Positions 24,290 to 32,580 of a stretch of DNA of 37,193 nucleotides are shown one piece after another. The position numbers and the translations under genes were made by a program. Source of the DNA: Anaeroplasmataceae bacterium (GTDB lineage: Bacteria; Bacillota_I; Bacilli_A; Acholeplasmatales; Anaeroplasmataceae); contig JAHHSV010000010.1 of assembly GCA_020025015.1 (NCBI GenBank), positions 1 through 37,193 on the forward strand, written 5' to 3'. The notes beneath the pieces were generated by a model. That model was not told the DNA's origin, did not search any database, and saw nothing but the letters and a program-made list of their open reading frames with translations. How positions within the stretch are numbered: position 1 is the stretch's first letter; every line of letters starts with the position of its first letter.

Positions 24290-24331
24290 TAATGAAAAAA
24301 ATTCAAGGCATCCTTAAAGGAAGGATACCTT
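24290..24331 (-). terminator. Terminator of the maltodextrin operon
   Basis: AAGGTATCCTT (24321-24331, minus) and AAGGATGCCTT (24305-24315) form an 11-bp stem with one G-U pair, followed by GAATTTTTTT. It is 97 bp after the stop of the MalK-like gene. Two other AT-rich hairpins (24344-24367, 24388-24414) lie between. The rest of 24243-24289 shows nothing. Confidence 0.75.
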
Positions 24332-24427
24332 AAGGAGGTATTTAAAAAGTATAAAGCTACTTTTTAAAGCAATTATAAATCAACTTGCCTAATTTTTAAA
24401 AAATTGCAAGCCAAACAAAAATAATAA

Positions 24428-26311
24428 TTAAACTATTCTAATATTTCTCTTTAGTTCTACAACACTAGTGCTTTCAGGCATTGGTCTAACCTTTACTTTT
24501 CCGCTGTATTCCTTATTAGTTTTAACAAAGAAGACTTCAGAAGCAATAGCTAGCTTTAAAAACTTTTCCTTACCATAATCAATTATATCTAAAACCTCTG
24601 CATCAAGACCTGTATCAGCAATTTCTAAATCATATGGTGACCACTCATATCTAAATGGTGTATTAAATACTTCTCGACCAGGTAAAGCTAAGCACATCTT
24701 CTTAGCCGTTAGGGCTGAAGCAGGTAATAGGGTGTTGTCAATTGCTAAAGAATAATAGGGAACCTTTTTCTTTTTAGCCTTTCCATTAATTAAAGCCTCT
24801 TCCTTAACCTCATGCATAACAAAGGTACCAGCTATACCATTTATAAGTGGCATTGGCTTATATTCCTTGCCAGCTACATTAAAGCTTAAAAGCTTATAAT
24901 CAAAGGTAATTGATAAGGTTTCTTCTTTAACATCCTCATCCCTTAAAGCATACATATTATAGCCATTTGCGTCTAAATTAATTAAATACTTACCATTAAT
25001 AAATTCACTACCCTTAACCTTGCAGATTAAATCATTACCAGCAAGAATAGCCCTAGGTGGAATTTTAACCTCACATAAACCATTTAAGCTTTCTAAGGCC
25101 TTTGGTAGCTTAAAACTTGTATTTAAAGCCTCTAAATTACAATTATTAATGCTTCCGCTATAGGTGTTAAATTCAGGAATTCTTGGTAAAATACTTATTT
25201 CAGTTTCCTTATCAAAAAGATGAATTCCTAATTCATTGATTTTAACATTATAGATTCCATCTGTTTCATATTCCTTAAAGCCAGTATCCTTTAAAATAAC
25301 CTTTGTGTTTGCTTCAGCAAAATCGTCATTTTCTAAATTCATATCAGCATAAATTAAGGTTTCTGTACCTAATTCTTCGGTATGAGATACTCTTACCTTA
25401 ATGCCAGTTTCCGCTTTAGTTGGTTTTAGATCCTCAGCCCTTATACCAATAATAATTGGCTTCTTGCCATCTAAATATTCACTTTTTACCTTCATCATTA
25501 AATCAAAAGGAACCTTAATTGAATTATTACTATCAGTAAAGGTAATAATTAAATCATTTTCCTTCTTTTCAATTACGCCGTTAAAGAAATTCATTTGAGG
25601 AGTACCGATAAAGCCTGCAACAAATTTATTTTCTGGATACTTGTACAAATTCTTAGGCGTATCAATTTGCTTAATGAAGCCATCCTTCATAACAACAATT
25701 CTTGTACCCATTGTCATAGCCTCAACCTGATCATGTGTAACATAAATAAAGGTTGTAGCAAGCTTTTTATGAAGCTTAACTATCTCACTACGCATTTGAG
25801 TACGTAGCTTAGCATCAAGATTAGATAGTGGCTCATCTAAAAGCATTACCTTAGGCTCTCTTACAATCGCACGTCCTAAGGCAACCCTTTGACGCTGTCC
25901 ACCTGACATTTCCTTAGGCTTTTTATATAAATAATCAGTAATACCTAAGGTCTTAGCAGCCTCTTTTACTCTTCTATCAATTTCATCTTTATCAACATGA
26001 CGCATTTGTAAGCCAAAGGCGATATTTTCATAAATTGTCATATGAGGATATAAAGCATAATTTTGGAAAACCATCGCAATATCTCTTTCCTTAGGCTCCA
26101 TATCATTTACGATTGAATCACCAATTTTCAATTCACCAGTTGTAATTTCCTCTAGACCCGCAATCATACGCAGTGTTGTCGATTTACCACAGCCTGATGG
26201 ACCAACCAAAACGACAAACTCCTTATCATCAATTGTCATATTAAAGTCATTTACAGCTTTAGTTCCGTTAGGATAAACCTTATAAATATGTTTTAAGCTT
26301 AAATTAGCCAT
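24428..26311 (-). CDS. Sugar ABC transporter ATPase, MalK/MsmX-like, extended C-terminus
   Basis: The 627-residue protein begins as a normal MalK/UgpC ATPase: Walker A GPSGCGKST (37-45), signature MSGGQRQRVALGRA near 135, Walker B VMLLDEPLSNLDAKLR, switch His VTHDQ. A first TOBE/regulatory part follows to about 370. Usual members end there (about 365-380); here about 250 more residues follow, with at least one further TOBE-like segment near the end (LDAEVLDIIDYGKEKFLKLA ... GKVKVRPMP). The extension may bind a regulator or inducer. It is last in the operon, 11 bp after the MalG-like gene. SD AGGAGG. Confidence 0.88.
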   Translation of the reverse strand: MANLSLKHIYKVYPNGTKAVNDFNMTIDDKEFVVLVGPSGCGKSTTLRMIAGLEEITTGELKIGDSIVNDMEPKERDIAMVFQNYALYPHMTIYENIAFGLQMRHVDKDEIDRRVKEAAKTLGITDYLYKKPKEMSGGQRQRVALGRAIVREPKVMLLDEPLSNLDAKLRTQMRSEIVKLHKKLATTFIYVTHDQVEAMTMGTRIVVMKDGFIKQIDTPKNLYKYPENKFVAGFIGTPQMNFFNGVIEKKENDLIITFTDSNNSIKVPFDLMMKVKSEYLDGKKPIIIGIRAEDLKPTKAETGIKVRVSHTEELGTETLIYADMNLENDDFAEANTKVILKDTGFKEYETDGIYNVKINELGIHLFDKETEISILPRIPEFNTYSGSINNCNLEALNTSFKLPKALESLNGLCEVKIPPRAILAGNDLICKVKGSEFINGKYLINLDANGYNMYALRDEDVKEETLSITFDYKLLSFNVAGKEYKPMPLINGIAGTFVMHEVKEEALINGKAKKKKVPYYSLAIDNTLLPASALTAKKMCLALPGREVFNTPFRYEWSPYDLEIADTGLDAEVLDIIDYGKEKFLKLAIASEVFFVKTNKEYSGKVKVRPMPESTSVVELKRNIRIV

Positions 26312-26322
26312 AATAAATCCTC

Positions 26323-27180
26323 CTATTCCTTAACCGCACCGGCTGACATTCCATTAATCATATATTTTACTAAGCAGAAATATAAAACGATAATTGGAAT
26401 TGCGATAAATATTGAGCCAGCCGCAAATCTACTAAATTCTGTTTCGCTTAAGCTCATCAAGCCTACCGAAACTGTATATAGATTTTTATCCTGTAATAAT
26501 AGCTTTGGTAAAATAAAGTCACTCCAAGGCCAAGTAAATGAGGTTAGGGCTGTATAAACTAAAATTGGCTTTGATAATGGTAAAATAAATTTTGTAAATA
26601 CCTGAAAATTCGAAGCCCCATCGATTCTTGCAGCTTCATCTATTGAATAAGGTACTGTATCAAAGAAGCCCTTTTGCACCATATAGCCCATTGGAGCCTG
26701 AGCAGCATAAATCAAAATTAAACCCCAATGCTGATTTACTAAATGAAATTGTGTCATTAATAAATAAACAGCAATTGTACCCATAAATGATGGGAACATT
26801 CCTAAAACTAAAGTAACCTTCATCATATGCTTACGGCTTTTAAATCTAAATCTAGACATGCAGTAGGCCGTTAAAATTGTTAGGAAGGTTCCTAATAAGC
26901 AGCTCATTACTGCTATAAATAAGGTATTTAAAAACCATCTTGGATAATTATACATAACTGTATCCGTAAATAGCTTACTAAATGAATCTAAGCCATACTC
27001 AGTTGGGAAAAAACCATCAAAGGAATAGATTGAACCAGACTTAGAAAATGAAGCTAAAATTAACCATAGGCATGGAAAGAAAAAGACAAAAGCAATTACA
27101 ATTAGTAATGTATAGGTTATTAAAATGTTGATAGCTTTTTTAAGCTTATTTTTTCTAGCTTTACTATACTCATTTTTCAT
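26323..27180 (-). CDS. MalG-like sugar ABC permease
   Basis: The 285-residue permease has six helices and the EAA loop EAARIDGASNFQVFTKFILP that docks to the ATPase. It is the second membrane subunit for maltodextrin uptake; the C-terminus MINGMSAGAVKE matches MalG (SMTAGAVKG), including the Gln-loop-contacting tail. Its ATG overlaps the TGA of the MalF-like gene (ATGA), so the subunits are coupled. Confidence 0.92.
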   Translation of the reverse strand: MKNEYSKARKNKLKKAINILITYTLLIVIAFVFFFPCLWLILASFSKSGSIYSFDGFFPTEYGLDSFSKLFTDTVMYNYPRWFLNTLFIAVMSCLLGTFLTILTAYCMSRFRFKSRKHMMKVTLVLGMFPSFMGTIAVYLLMTQFHLVNQHWGLILIYAAQAPMGYMVQKGFFDTVPYSIDEAARIDGASNFQVFTKFILPLSKPILVYTALTSFTWPWSDFILPKLLLQDKNLYTVSVGLMSLSETEFSRFAAGSIFIAIPIIVLYFCLVKYMINGMSAGAVKE

Positions 27181-28538
27181 CTGAATGTTTCCTCCTGTCT
27201 ATATGATGGTGATAATACATAAACAGTTAATGATATTATCGAGGTTATTATAAATATTACTAAGCTTATCGCTGCACCAATTGAATAATAGTTATTATCA
27301 ATTGACATATTATATAACCAGTTAATCAATAGATCGGTATCACTTGCTAAGAAATAACCATCAATATAAATTCCCCCTCTTAGGAAATAGAAAATACCAA
27401 AATTATTGAAGTTACCAATAAATTGCGAGATTAAAACTGGAGTTGTCGCAAATAAAACATAAGGTAGGGTTAGCTTAGTAAACTGCTTCCAATTGCTTGC
27501 GCCATCTACTCTTGCGGCTTCAAATAAATCATTATTTAAATTAGATAAAATACCTGTTGCTAAAAGCATTGTTGAAGGTACACTAATCCAAGCATTTACT
27601 AAAAGACCTATTAATCTAGCAGGCCACTTCGCATTAATATCTAAAAATCCAATTGCTTCTCCTCCTGCTTGCTGGATGTAATAATTAATTGGGCCACCAT
27701 AAGAGAACATATACTTAAAGCCCAACAAGGTGATAAAGCCTGGAATTGCATAGGCTAAAATTGGAAATGCTCGCCAGAACACCTTACCTTTTACGCATTT
27801 TTTATTTAATAATAAGGCCAAGCCTAAACCAGCAAAATAATTTAAGGCTGTTGCTAAGATAGCCCATAGCATATTCCAACCAAATATTTTGAAGAAGGTT
27901 GGCGCAAATTGTCCTAAGGATAAAATCTTTGCAAAGTTTTTAAGTCCTACCCAATCAACCAAAGCTGGAGGTACAATATCTCCACCATAATTGGTGAAGG
28001 CAATTAAAATCATAAATATTATTGGTAAAATACTAAAGACAAAAACACCAATAATTGGCAAGAATAAAGCTGTCTTATAAAATTTACTATCTAATAATGA
28101 CCTTAACTCTTCCTTAAAGGTTAAAGGCTTTTTACCAGTATCAACTGCACATTGAATTTTATAGGCATCCTTAATATTAGAAACATAAATCATAAAATAG
28201 AAAATTAATACTAAAAACGCCATAACACCCATAATTAGCATTACAACTGAGTTATCTCCCTCAATTCCATACCAAGGATTACTTACCCTACTACCTAAGG
28301 TAAAGAAGCCAAAGATATCCGTTGCACCAGTCAAAATAAAATAAACAATAAAGGCAATTTGAAGCATTAAAAACATAATACCCTTAGCCCATTGCTTATA
28401 CATAAGCTGACCTGAGCCCATTATAATCATTGAGGCACAAACCTTACCATTTCCTTGGGTAAGGATTTCCTTCGCTCCCTTAAAGCGATTTTTTAAGCGA
28501 GAAGGAATATTTTTAAAAAATTCTTTTATTTTTTTCAT
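27177..28538 (-). CDS. MalF-like sugar ABC permease
   Basis: The 453-residue permease has the EAA loop EAARVDGASNWKQFTKLTLP in the C-terminal half. About 150 N-terminal residues precede the six core helices and contain extra membrane segments (about 35-55, 60-80, 100-120), as in MalF. It forms the heterodimeric channel with the MalG-like protein. SD TTAGGAGG, 9 bp after the binding-protein gene. Confidence 0.9.
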   Translation of the reverse strand: MKKIKEFFKNIPSRLKNRFKGAKEILTQGNGKVCASMIIMGSGQLMYKQWAKGIMFLMLQIAFIVYFILTGATDIFGFFTLGSRVSNPWYGIEGDNSVVMLIMGVMAFLVLIFYFMIYVSNIKDAYKIQCAVDTGKKPLTFKEELRSLLDSKFYKTALFLPIIGVFVFSILPIIFMILIAFTNYGGDIVPPALVDWVGLKNFAKILSLGQFAPTFFKIFGWNMLWAILATALNYFAGLGLALLLNKKCVKGKVFWRAFPILAYAIPGFITLLGFKYMFSYGGPINYYIQQAGGEAIGFLDINAKWPARLIGLLVNAWISVPSTMLLATGILSNLNNDLFEAARVDGASNWKQFTKLTLPYVLFATTPVLISQFIGNFNNFGIFYFLRGGIYIDGYFLASDTDLLINWLYNMSIDNNYYSIGAAISLVIFIITSIISLTVYVLSPSYRQEETFR

Positions 28539-28547
28539 AATATCCTC

Positions 28548-30002
28548 CTAACCAGCTAAAGTATGAATAGCATCGTAGATTTGCTTATCAACCTTTTTAA
28601 GGCCTTGAAGCAATGCTTCATCGGTTACATACTTATTTTTATCCTTTAAAACATCATCAGCTAAGGTAGCACAAAAGGTTTGTAGTGGTGTCCATACCTG
28701 AGCTAATGCTCTAACACTTGGCATAATATAATTGGTGCCATTTTTTAAATTATTGTTAATAATACTATTTAAGCCACCAAGCTTTTCTGCAACATCAATA
28801 CGAGCTGGAGAAATTCCTAGCAATTCATTTCTCTTTAGAATTGAAGCATAGGATGTTGCAAAATTTACGAAGGCAAGACAAGCATTAGGAGACTCAGTAT
28901 AGGAGCTAATAGCATAGCCATTAACACCACCCATAACTGTCATATCCTTCATTCCTTGGCTTTCATCCTCTAAATTACCACTTACTGGAAGCTTTGGTAC
29001 ATTTACTGTTTTAATGTTTTCAATAGCCATATTTTGCGCATCTAATTTAGAATAGCCCTCTTTTTCATATTGTAAAGCTAATTCTGCTCTAAATAGGCCA
29101 AGTACATCTGGCGTTGTCATAGTGGCAAAATAGGTACCATCAGCAATTTTACTATAAGAATTTTTAGTGATTGTATCTTCCGTACACTCTAAATTCATAA
29201 CTGAAGCTAATTGGCGAATTATTCTTGCACCCTTGTAGCTTTCACCCTTACTAAAGCCAATATCACTAGTATCTCTACTATCCTCGCCACCAAAGACATA
29301 ACCACCATAGCTTAAATAATAGCCAGAAGCGAAATAGCCATCATTTAAGGATTTCATATAGCCAAATTTCTTGCCATTGCTAGTTTTTCTAATATGCTTT
29401 GAATAACGATATAAATCTGTCCAATTTTCAATCATATCAGGAACATTATTCTTATCATCATCCCAATTTTCCTTCCAATCTTCAGGAAGCATATCCTCAC
29501 GATAATATAATAATGGCTGCTGAATGTTTACTGGTACACCAAAGGTATAGCTTTGATTATTAACTGTTTGCTTATAAGCAGACCAAGCCTTTTCATCTAC
29601 TACGCTATAGCAATCTAGCATTTTAGTAGGTAGTGGTAAGACATGCTTACCATCGACATATTTCATAATTGTATCATTAGCCTGGAAAACTATATCAGGT
29701 CCATAGCCATATGGTCCTTGAAGCTCTAAATCGGTATATTCGCCCATATTAGCATCCACCACTTCAATACCATATTCCTTATATTGCTCATTAAAAGCAT
29801 CTAAAATATATTTTAAATAGCCCTGTTGCTTAGCTGTATCATTTTCAAGAACTCTAATAGTTACATTTCTTTCTAGCTCACCCGTGAATTTTTCTGTAGT
29901 TTTTTCCTGATCATTTGCTAAAATTCCCAAGGTTCCCATACCAACTATTACAGCTACAACTAATAATATGTGAACTAAAACGGCAGTTAATGTTTTCCCC
30001 AT
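28548..30002 (-). CDS. Maltodextrin-type solute-binding protein, membrane-anchored
   Basis: This 484-residue protein matches family-1 sugar-binding proteins of ABC importers in the position of its gene and in segments such as LDAFNEQYKEYG, GPDIVFQAND, YTFGVPVNIQQPLLYYREDM and KFGYMKSLNDGYFASGYYL. The N-terminal hydrophobic helix (about 8-27) has no lipobox Cys, unlike most Gram-positive binding proteins. It would be a signal anchor or be cut by a type I peptidase near GILA-ND. It lies 12 bp after the GH13 gene, with SD GGAAGTGAAGG. Confidence 0.85.
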   Translation of the reverse strand: MGKTLTAVLVHILLVVAVIVGMGTLGILANDQEKTTEKFTGELERNVTIRVLENDTAKQQGYLKYILDAFNEQYKEYGIEVVDANMGEYTDLELQGPYGYGPDIVFQANDTIMKYVDGKHVLPLPTKMLDCYSVVDEKAWSAYKQTVNNQSYTFGVPVNIQQPLLYYREDMLPEDWKENWDDDKNNVPDMIENWTDLYRYSKHIRKTSNGKKFGYMKSLNDGYFASGYYLSYGGYVFGGEDSRDTSDIGFSKGESYKGARIIRQLASVMNLECTEDTITKNSYSKIADGTYFATMTTPDVLGLFRAELALQYEKEGYSKLDAQNMAIENIKTVNVPKLPVSGNLEDESQGMKDMTVMGGVNGYAISSYTESPNACLAFVNFATSYASILKRNELLGISPARIDVAEKLGGLNSIINNNLKNGTNYIMPSVRALAQVWTPLQTFCATLADDVLKDKNKYVTDEALLQGLKKVDKQIYDAIHTLAG

Positions 30003-30014
30003 ACCTTCACTTCC

Positions 30015-31691
30015 TTACTTGATTTTTGTAATAACAAAGCCATTAGGCTTTAAAATATTTCCTTCATAATTATTAGAAGCAATTAATTTATTAATAGCTA
30101 CAATCTTCTTTTCTTTTGTATTATTAATAACTAAAATCCACTTTTTATAATCATGATATCTTTCGATATATAATAGATCATCTAAAGCATATATTCTAGC
30201 TTCACTATCCCTAATTTCCTTTTTAAGGCTAGCTAAGCTTCTAATTAAATCCTTAATATCTAAATTTTTATTTTCTAAAGACCAATCCATTGTTCTTCTT
30301 GAATCTGGATCGTAGCCACCCTCCATTTTATTTTCTGTACCATAATAGATGCAAGGTACACCTGGATACATAAATAGTAAGGCTAGAGCACTCATTAATT
30401 TATTATCATTCTTCTTAACCTCAGTATAAAATCTTAAGGTATCATGGCTATCTAATAAATTAAGCATCATTGTGTTAACCTGATCAGAGTTTCTAACCAA
30501 CAGTGAATTAAGCTTATTTGCTAATTCCTTAGCATCAAGCTTTTGAAACGCATAAAAATCTAAAGCAGATTTTGTAAAAGCGTAATTCATTATACTATCG
30601 TATTGGTCGCCCTGCAAATAGACATTTGCATCATGCCAATTTTCTCCAATTAAAACAGCGTCCCTCTTGGTATTCTTGATTGCCTCTCTAAACTTTCGCC
30701 AGAATCTATGAGAAACCTCATCTGAGACATCTAAACGCCAACCATCAATATCAAATTCCTTAATCCAATAGCAGCCTATATTAATTAAGTAGTTTTCAAC
30801 ATCTTCATTTGAAGTATTAAACTTAGGCATATATTGACAAGAAGCAAAGCACTCATAGGTAAATGGCTCATCACTATTAACAATAAACCAATCATAATAT
30901 TTGGATTCATGCTTCTTTAGCTTAACATCCTGAAATTCCTGTAAATTTTCACTTGTATGATTAAATACAGCATCTAAAATCAATCTAATTTTTCTTTTGT
31001 GGCATTCCTTAACAAGCTCTTTTAAGACCTTCTTATTGCCAAACATTTCATCTACTTCATAATAATTACTAATATCATACTTATGATTTGAAATAGATTT
31101 AAAGATTGGAGTTAAATAAATTACATTCACACCTAAGGATTTTATATAATCAAGCTTAGTAATTATCCCCTCTAGATCTCCTCCAGCAAAGCTTTTAGGA
31201 TTAGGCTTACTGCCCCATTCTAGATTAATATAGCTCTTATCCTTTTTTTCATTTCCCATAAGGAATCTATCGACAAATATTTGATAAAAAACAGCCTCTT
31301 TCATCCATTCTACTGTTTCTAAAATGTCACAAGCATTTAGATATGAATATTGGAAGCAATTATAGAAGCTTAGACTGAAGTCGTATTCCTTACTTAAACC
31401 ATCCTCAGAAAAATAATAGATTTTATTATCTTCAACTATTTTAAAAATATAAACAACACGTGGGTCATTAAGCTTTAAGCTGACCGTGTAATAAGCGTAA
31501 AGCCTATCCTCATAGGTCCTTTCCATTTCGTGCTCTAATTGCTTTAAAGCAAATTCATATTTTCCACCATAAATTACAAAAATTTTAGGAAAATCCTCTT
31601 TAGCAATGCGAATTCTTAAAGCTAATTCTCTTGTATTTTTGGCATAGCAATATTTAGATTCTGGATAATGTAATATTGCATATTCTATCAT
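30015..31691 (-). CDS. GH13 alpha-glucosidic hydrolase, neopullulanase/cyclomaltodextrinase-like
   Basis: The 558-residue enzyme has an N-terminal beta domain (about 1-115) and the GH13 barrel: DAVFNHT (240-246), DGWRLDVSDE with nucleophile Asp321, LIGENWHD with acid Glu350, and LLDSHDTLRF with Asp417. This layout resembles intracellular maltogenic amylase/neopullulanase, which open imported maltodextrins. No signal peptide is present, so it acts in the cytosol. It is first in the operon; the SD is GAGGTG. A clear -10/-35 pair was not found on the minus strand before it. Confidence 0.92.
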   Translation of the reverse strand: MIEYAILHYPESKYCYAKNTRELALRIRIAKEDFPKIFVIYGGKYEFALKQLEHEMERTYEDRLYAYYTVSLKLNDPRVVYIFKIVEDNKIYYFSEDGLSKEYDFSLSFYNCFQYSYLNACDILETVEWMKEAVFYQIFVDRFLMGNEKKDKSYINLEWGSKPNPKSFAGGDLEGIITKLDYIKSLGVNVIYLTPIFKSISNHKYDISNYYEVDEMFGNKKVLKELVKECHKRKIRLILDAVFNHTSENLQEFQDVKLKKHESKYYDWFIVNSDEPFTYECFASCQYMPKFNTSNEDVENYLINIGCYWIKEFDIDGWRLDVSDEVSHRFWRKFREAIKNTKRDAVLIGENWHDANVYLQGDQYDSIMNYAFTKSALDFYAFQKLDAKELANKLNSLLVRNSDQVNTMMLNLLDSHDTLRFYTEVKKNDNKLMSALALLFMYPGVPCIYYGTENKMEGGYDPDSRRTMDWSLENKNLDIKDLIRSLASLKKEIRDSEARIYALDDLLYIERYHDYKKWILVINNTKEKKIVAINKLIASNNYEGNILKPNGFVITKIK

Positions 31692-31715
31692 AATAACACC
31701 TCATTTTATGCTTTG

Positions 31716-31744
31716 TTGACATTTATTTTTAATAGTGCTACAAT
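31716..31744 (+). promoter_or_regulatory. Promoter of the LacI-type regulator, probably leaderless
   Basis: Consensus TTGACA (31716-31721), a 17-bp spacer and TACAAT (31739-31744) place transcription start near 31751, the A of the ATG. There is no SD before the gene. Confidence 0.75.
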
Positions 31745-31750
31745 TCTTCT

Positions 31751-32545
31751 ATGAAAAAAACAAACGTAACTATAAAAGATGTAGCTAAAGAAGCGGGAGT
31801 ATCTGCAGCAACAGTATCATACGTTATAAATAACAATAAGGACCAATCAATCAGTGAAGCTACTAGACAAAAAATTTGGCAGGTTGTAAATATGCTAAAT
31901 TATAAGCCTAGTGTCTATGCTAAGAGCTTACGTATGGCTCCAAATTCAAAGCTAATTGCTGTTTATTCAGATGGTATTAATCCGCTATATAAGGCTGAAT
32001 ATATGTTAATATTAGAAAAATTATTTGGTGTATTTTCTAAATCCTATGAGCTTGTTTTTGAAACTAAGCCTTTAAAAAATTTCAACAATGTCGATGCCAT
32101 AATCACCTATAACGTTTCTAAGGAAACCTTCTATGAAATAGGTAACCAGAACTACGTTCCATTAATTGCTCTAGATAGCAATATTAATGACCCATTGTTC
32201 TTCCAGGTTAATATTGATTATGCTAATCTTAAGGAAAACGCTGATAGTTACTTTAACTCTGACTATACCTTTGTTTCCCTAAAACCAATTGATTCTTCTG
32301 TTGAAAGAGAAATAGAAAACACCTTTAATAAGGTTATCTTTCTCAATGATTCAAATGATTTAACTAAAGTCACTGAGAAAAATATTCTAACAATTAACGA
32401 TGTAGTAAATACCTTGTTAGATTCTAATACGCATAATATTTATTATAATCAAAACATCATAGAGCTTAAATGTAAGCAAGTAGCTAAATGTATTGAATTA
32501 GCTCTAAGCCACGAGCCCTACGATGTTCATAATTATAAAATTTAG
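31751..32545 (+). CDS. LacI family transcriptional regulator, short effector domain
   Basis: The 264-residue protein has the LacI helix-turn-helix (TIKDVAKEAGVSAATVSYVI, residues 7-26) and hinge region (NYKPSVYAKSLR). The effector part is short, about 200 residues against about 270 in usual members, and lacks a recognisable second subdomain; VDYANLKENADSYFNSDYTFV is the part that best fits the fold. It is divergent from the sugar operon and convergent with the lipoprotein gene, so it is the likely local regulator (MalR-type role inferred). The ATG is at the probable transcription start and no SD is present. Confidence 0.85.
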   Translation: MKKTNVTIKDVAKEAGVSAATVSYVINNNKDQSISEATRQKIWQVVNMLNYKPSVYAKSLRMAPNSKLIAVYSDGINPLYKAEYMLILEKLFGVFSKSYELVFETKPLKNFNNVDAIITYNVSKETFYEIGNQNYVPLIALDSNINDPLFFQVNIDYANLKENADSYFNSDYTFVSLKPIDSSVEREIENTFNKVIFLNDSNDLTKVTEKNILTINDVVNTLLDSNTHNIYYNQNIIELKCKQVAKCIELALSHEPYDVHNYKI

Positions 32546-32551
32546 TTATAA

Positions 32552-32580
32552 AGGGCACCTTTTTGGTACCCTATTTTTTT
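32552..32580 (+). terminator. Terminator between the regulator and the lipoprotein gene
   Basis: AGGGCACC (32552-32559) and GGTACCCT (32565-32572) pair with one mismatch over a 5-nt loop, followed by seven T. On the minus strand the mismatch becomes G-U, so it may work in both directions. The T run overlaps the lipoprotein stop. Confidence 0.78.

Noticed and set aside
24332..24345. TAAGGAGG on the plus strand as the SD of a small gene
   Set aside because: No start codon with an open frame follows at a suitable distance.
14137..27180. Mycoplasma-type code with TGA read as Trp
   Set aside because: TGA ends several genes at the expected length, twice in ATGA overlaps, and Trp is coded by TGG.
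31691..31750. Minus-strand promoter and operator of the GH13-led operon
   Set aside because: No -10/-35 pair of good quality and no CG-centred palindrome is found in the divergent region.
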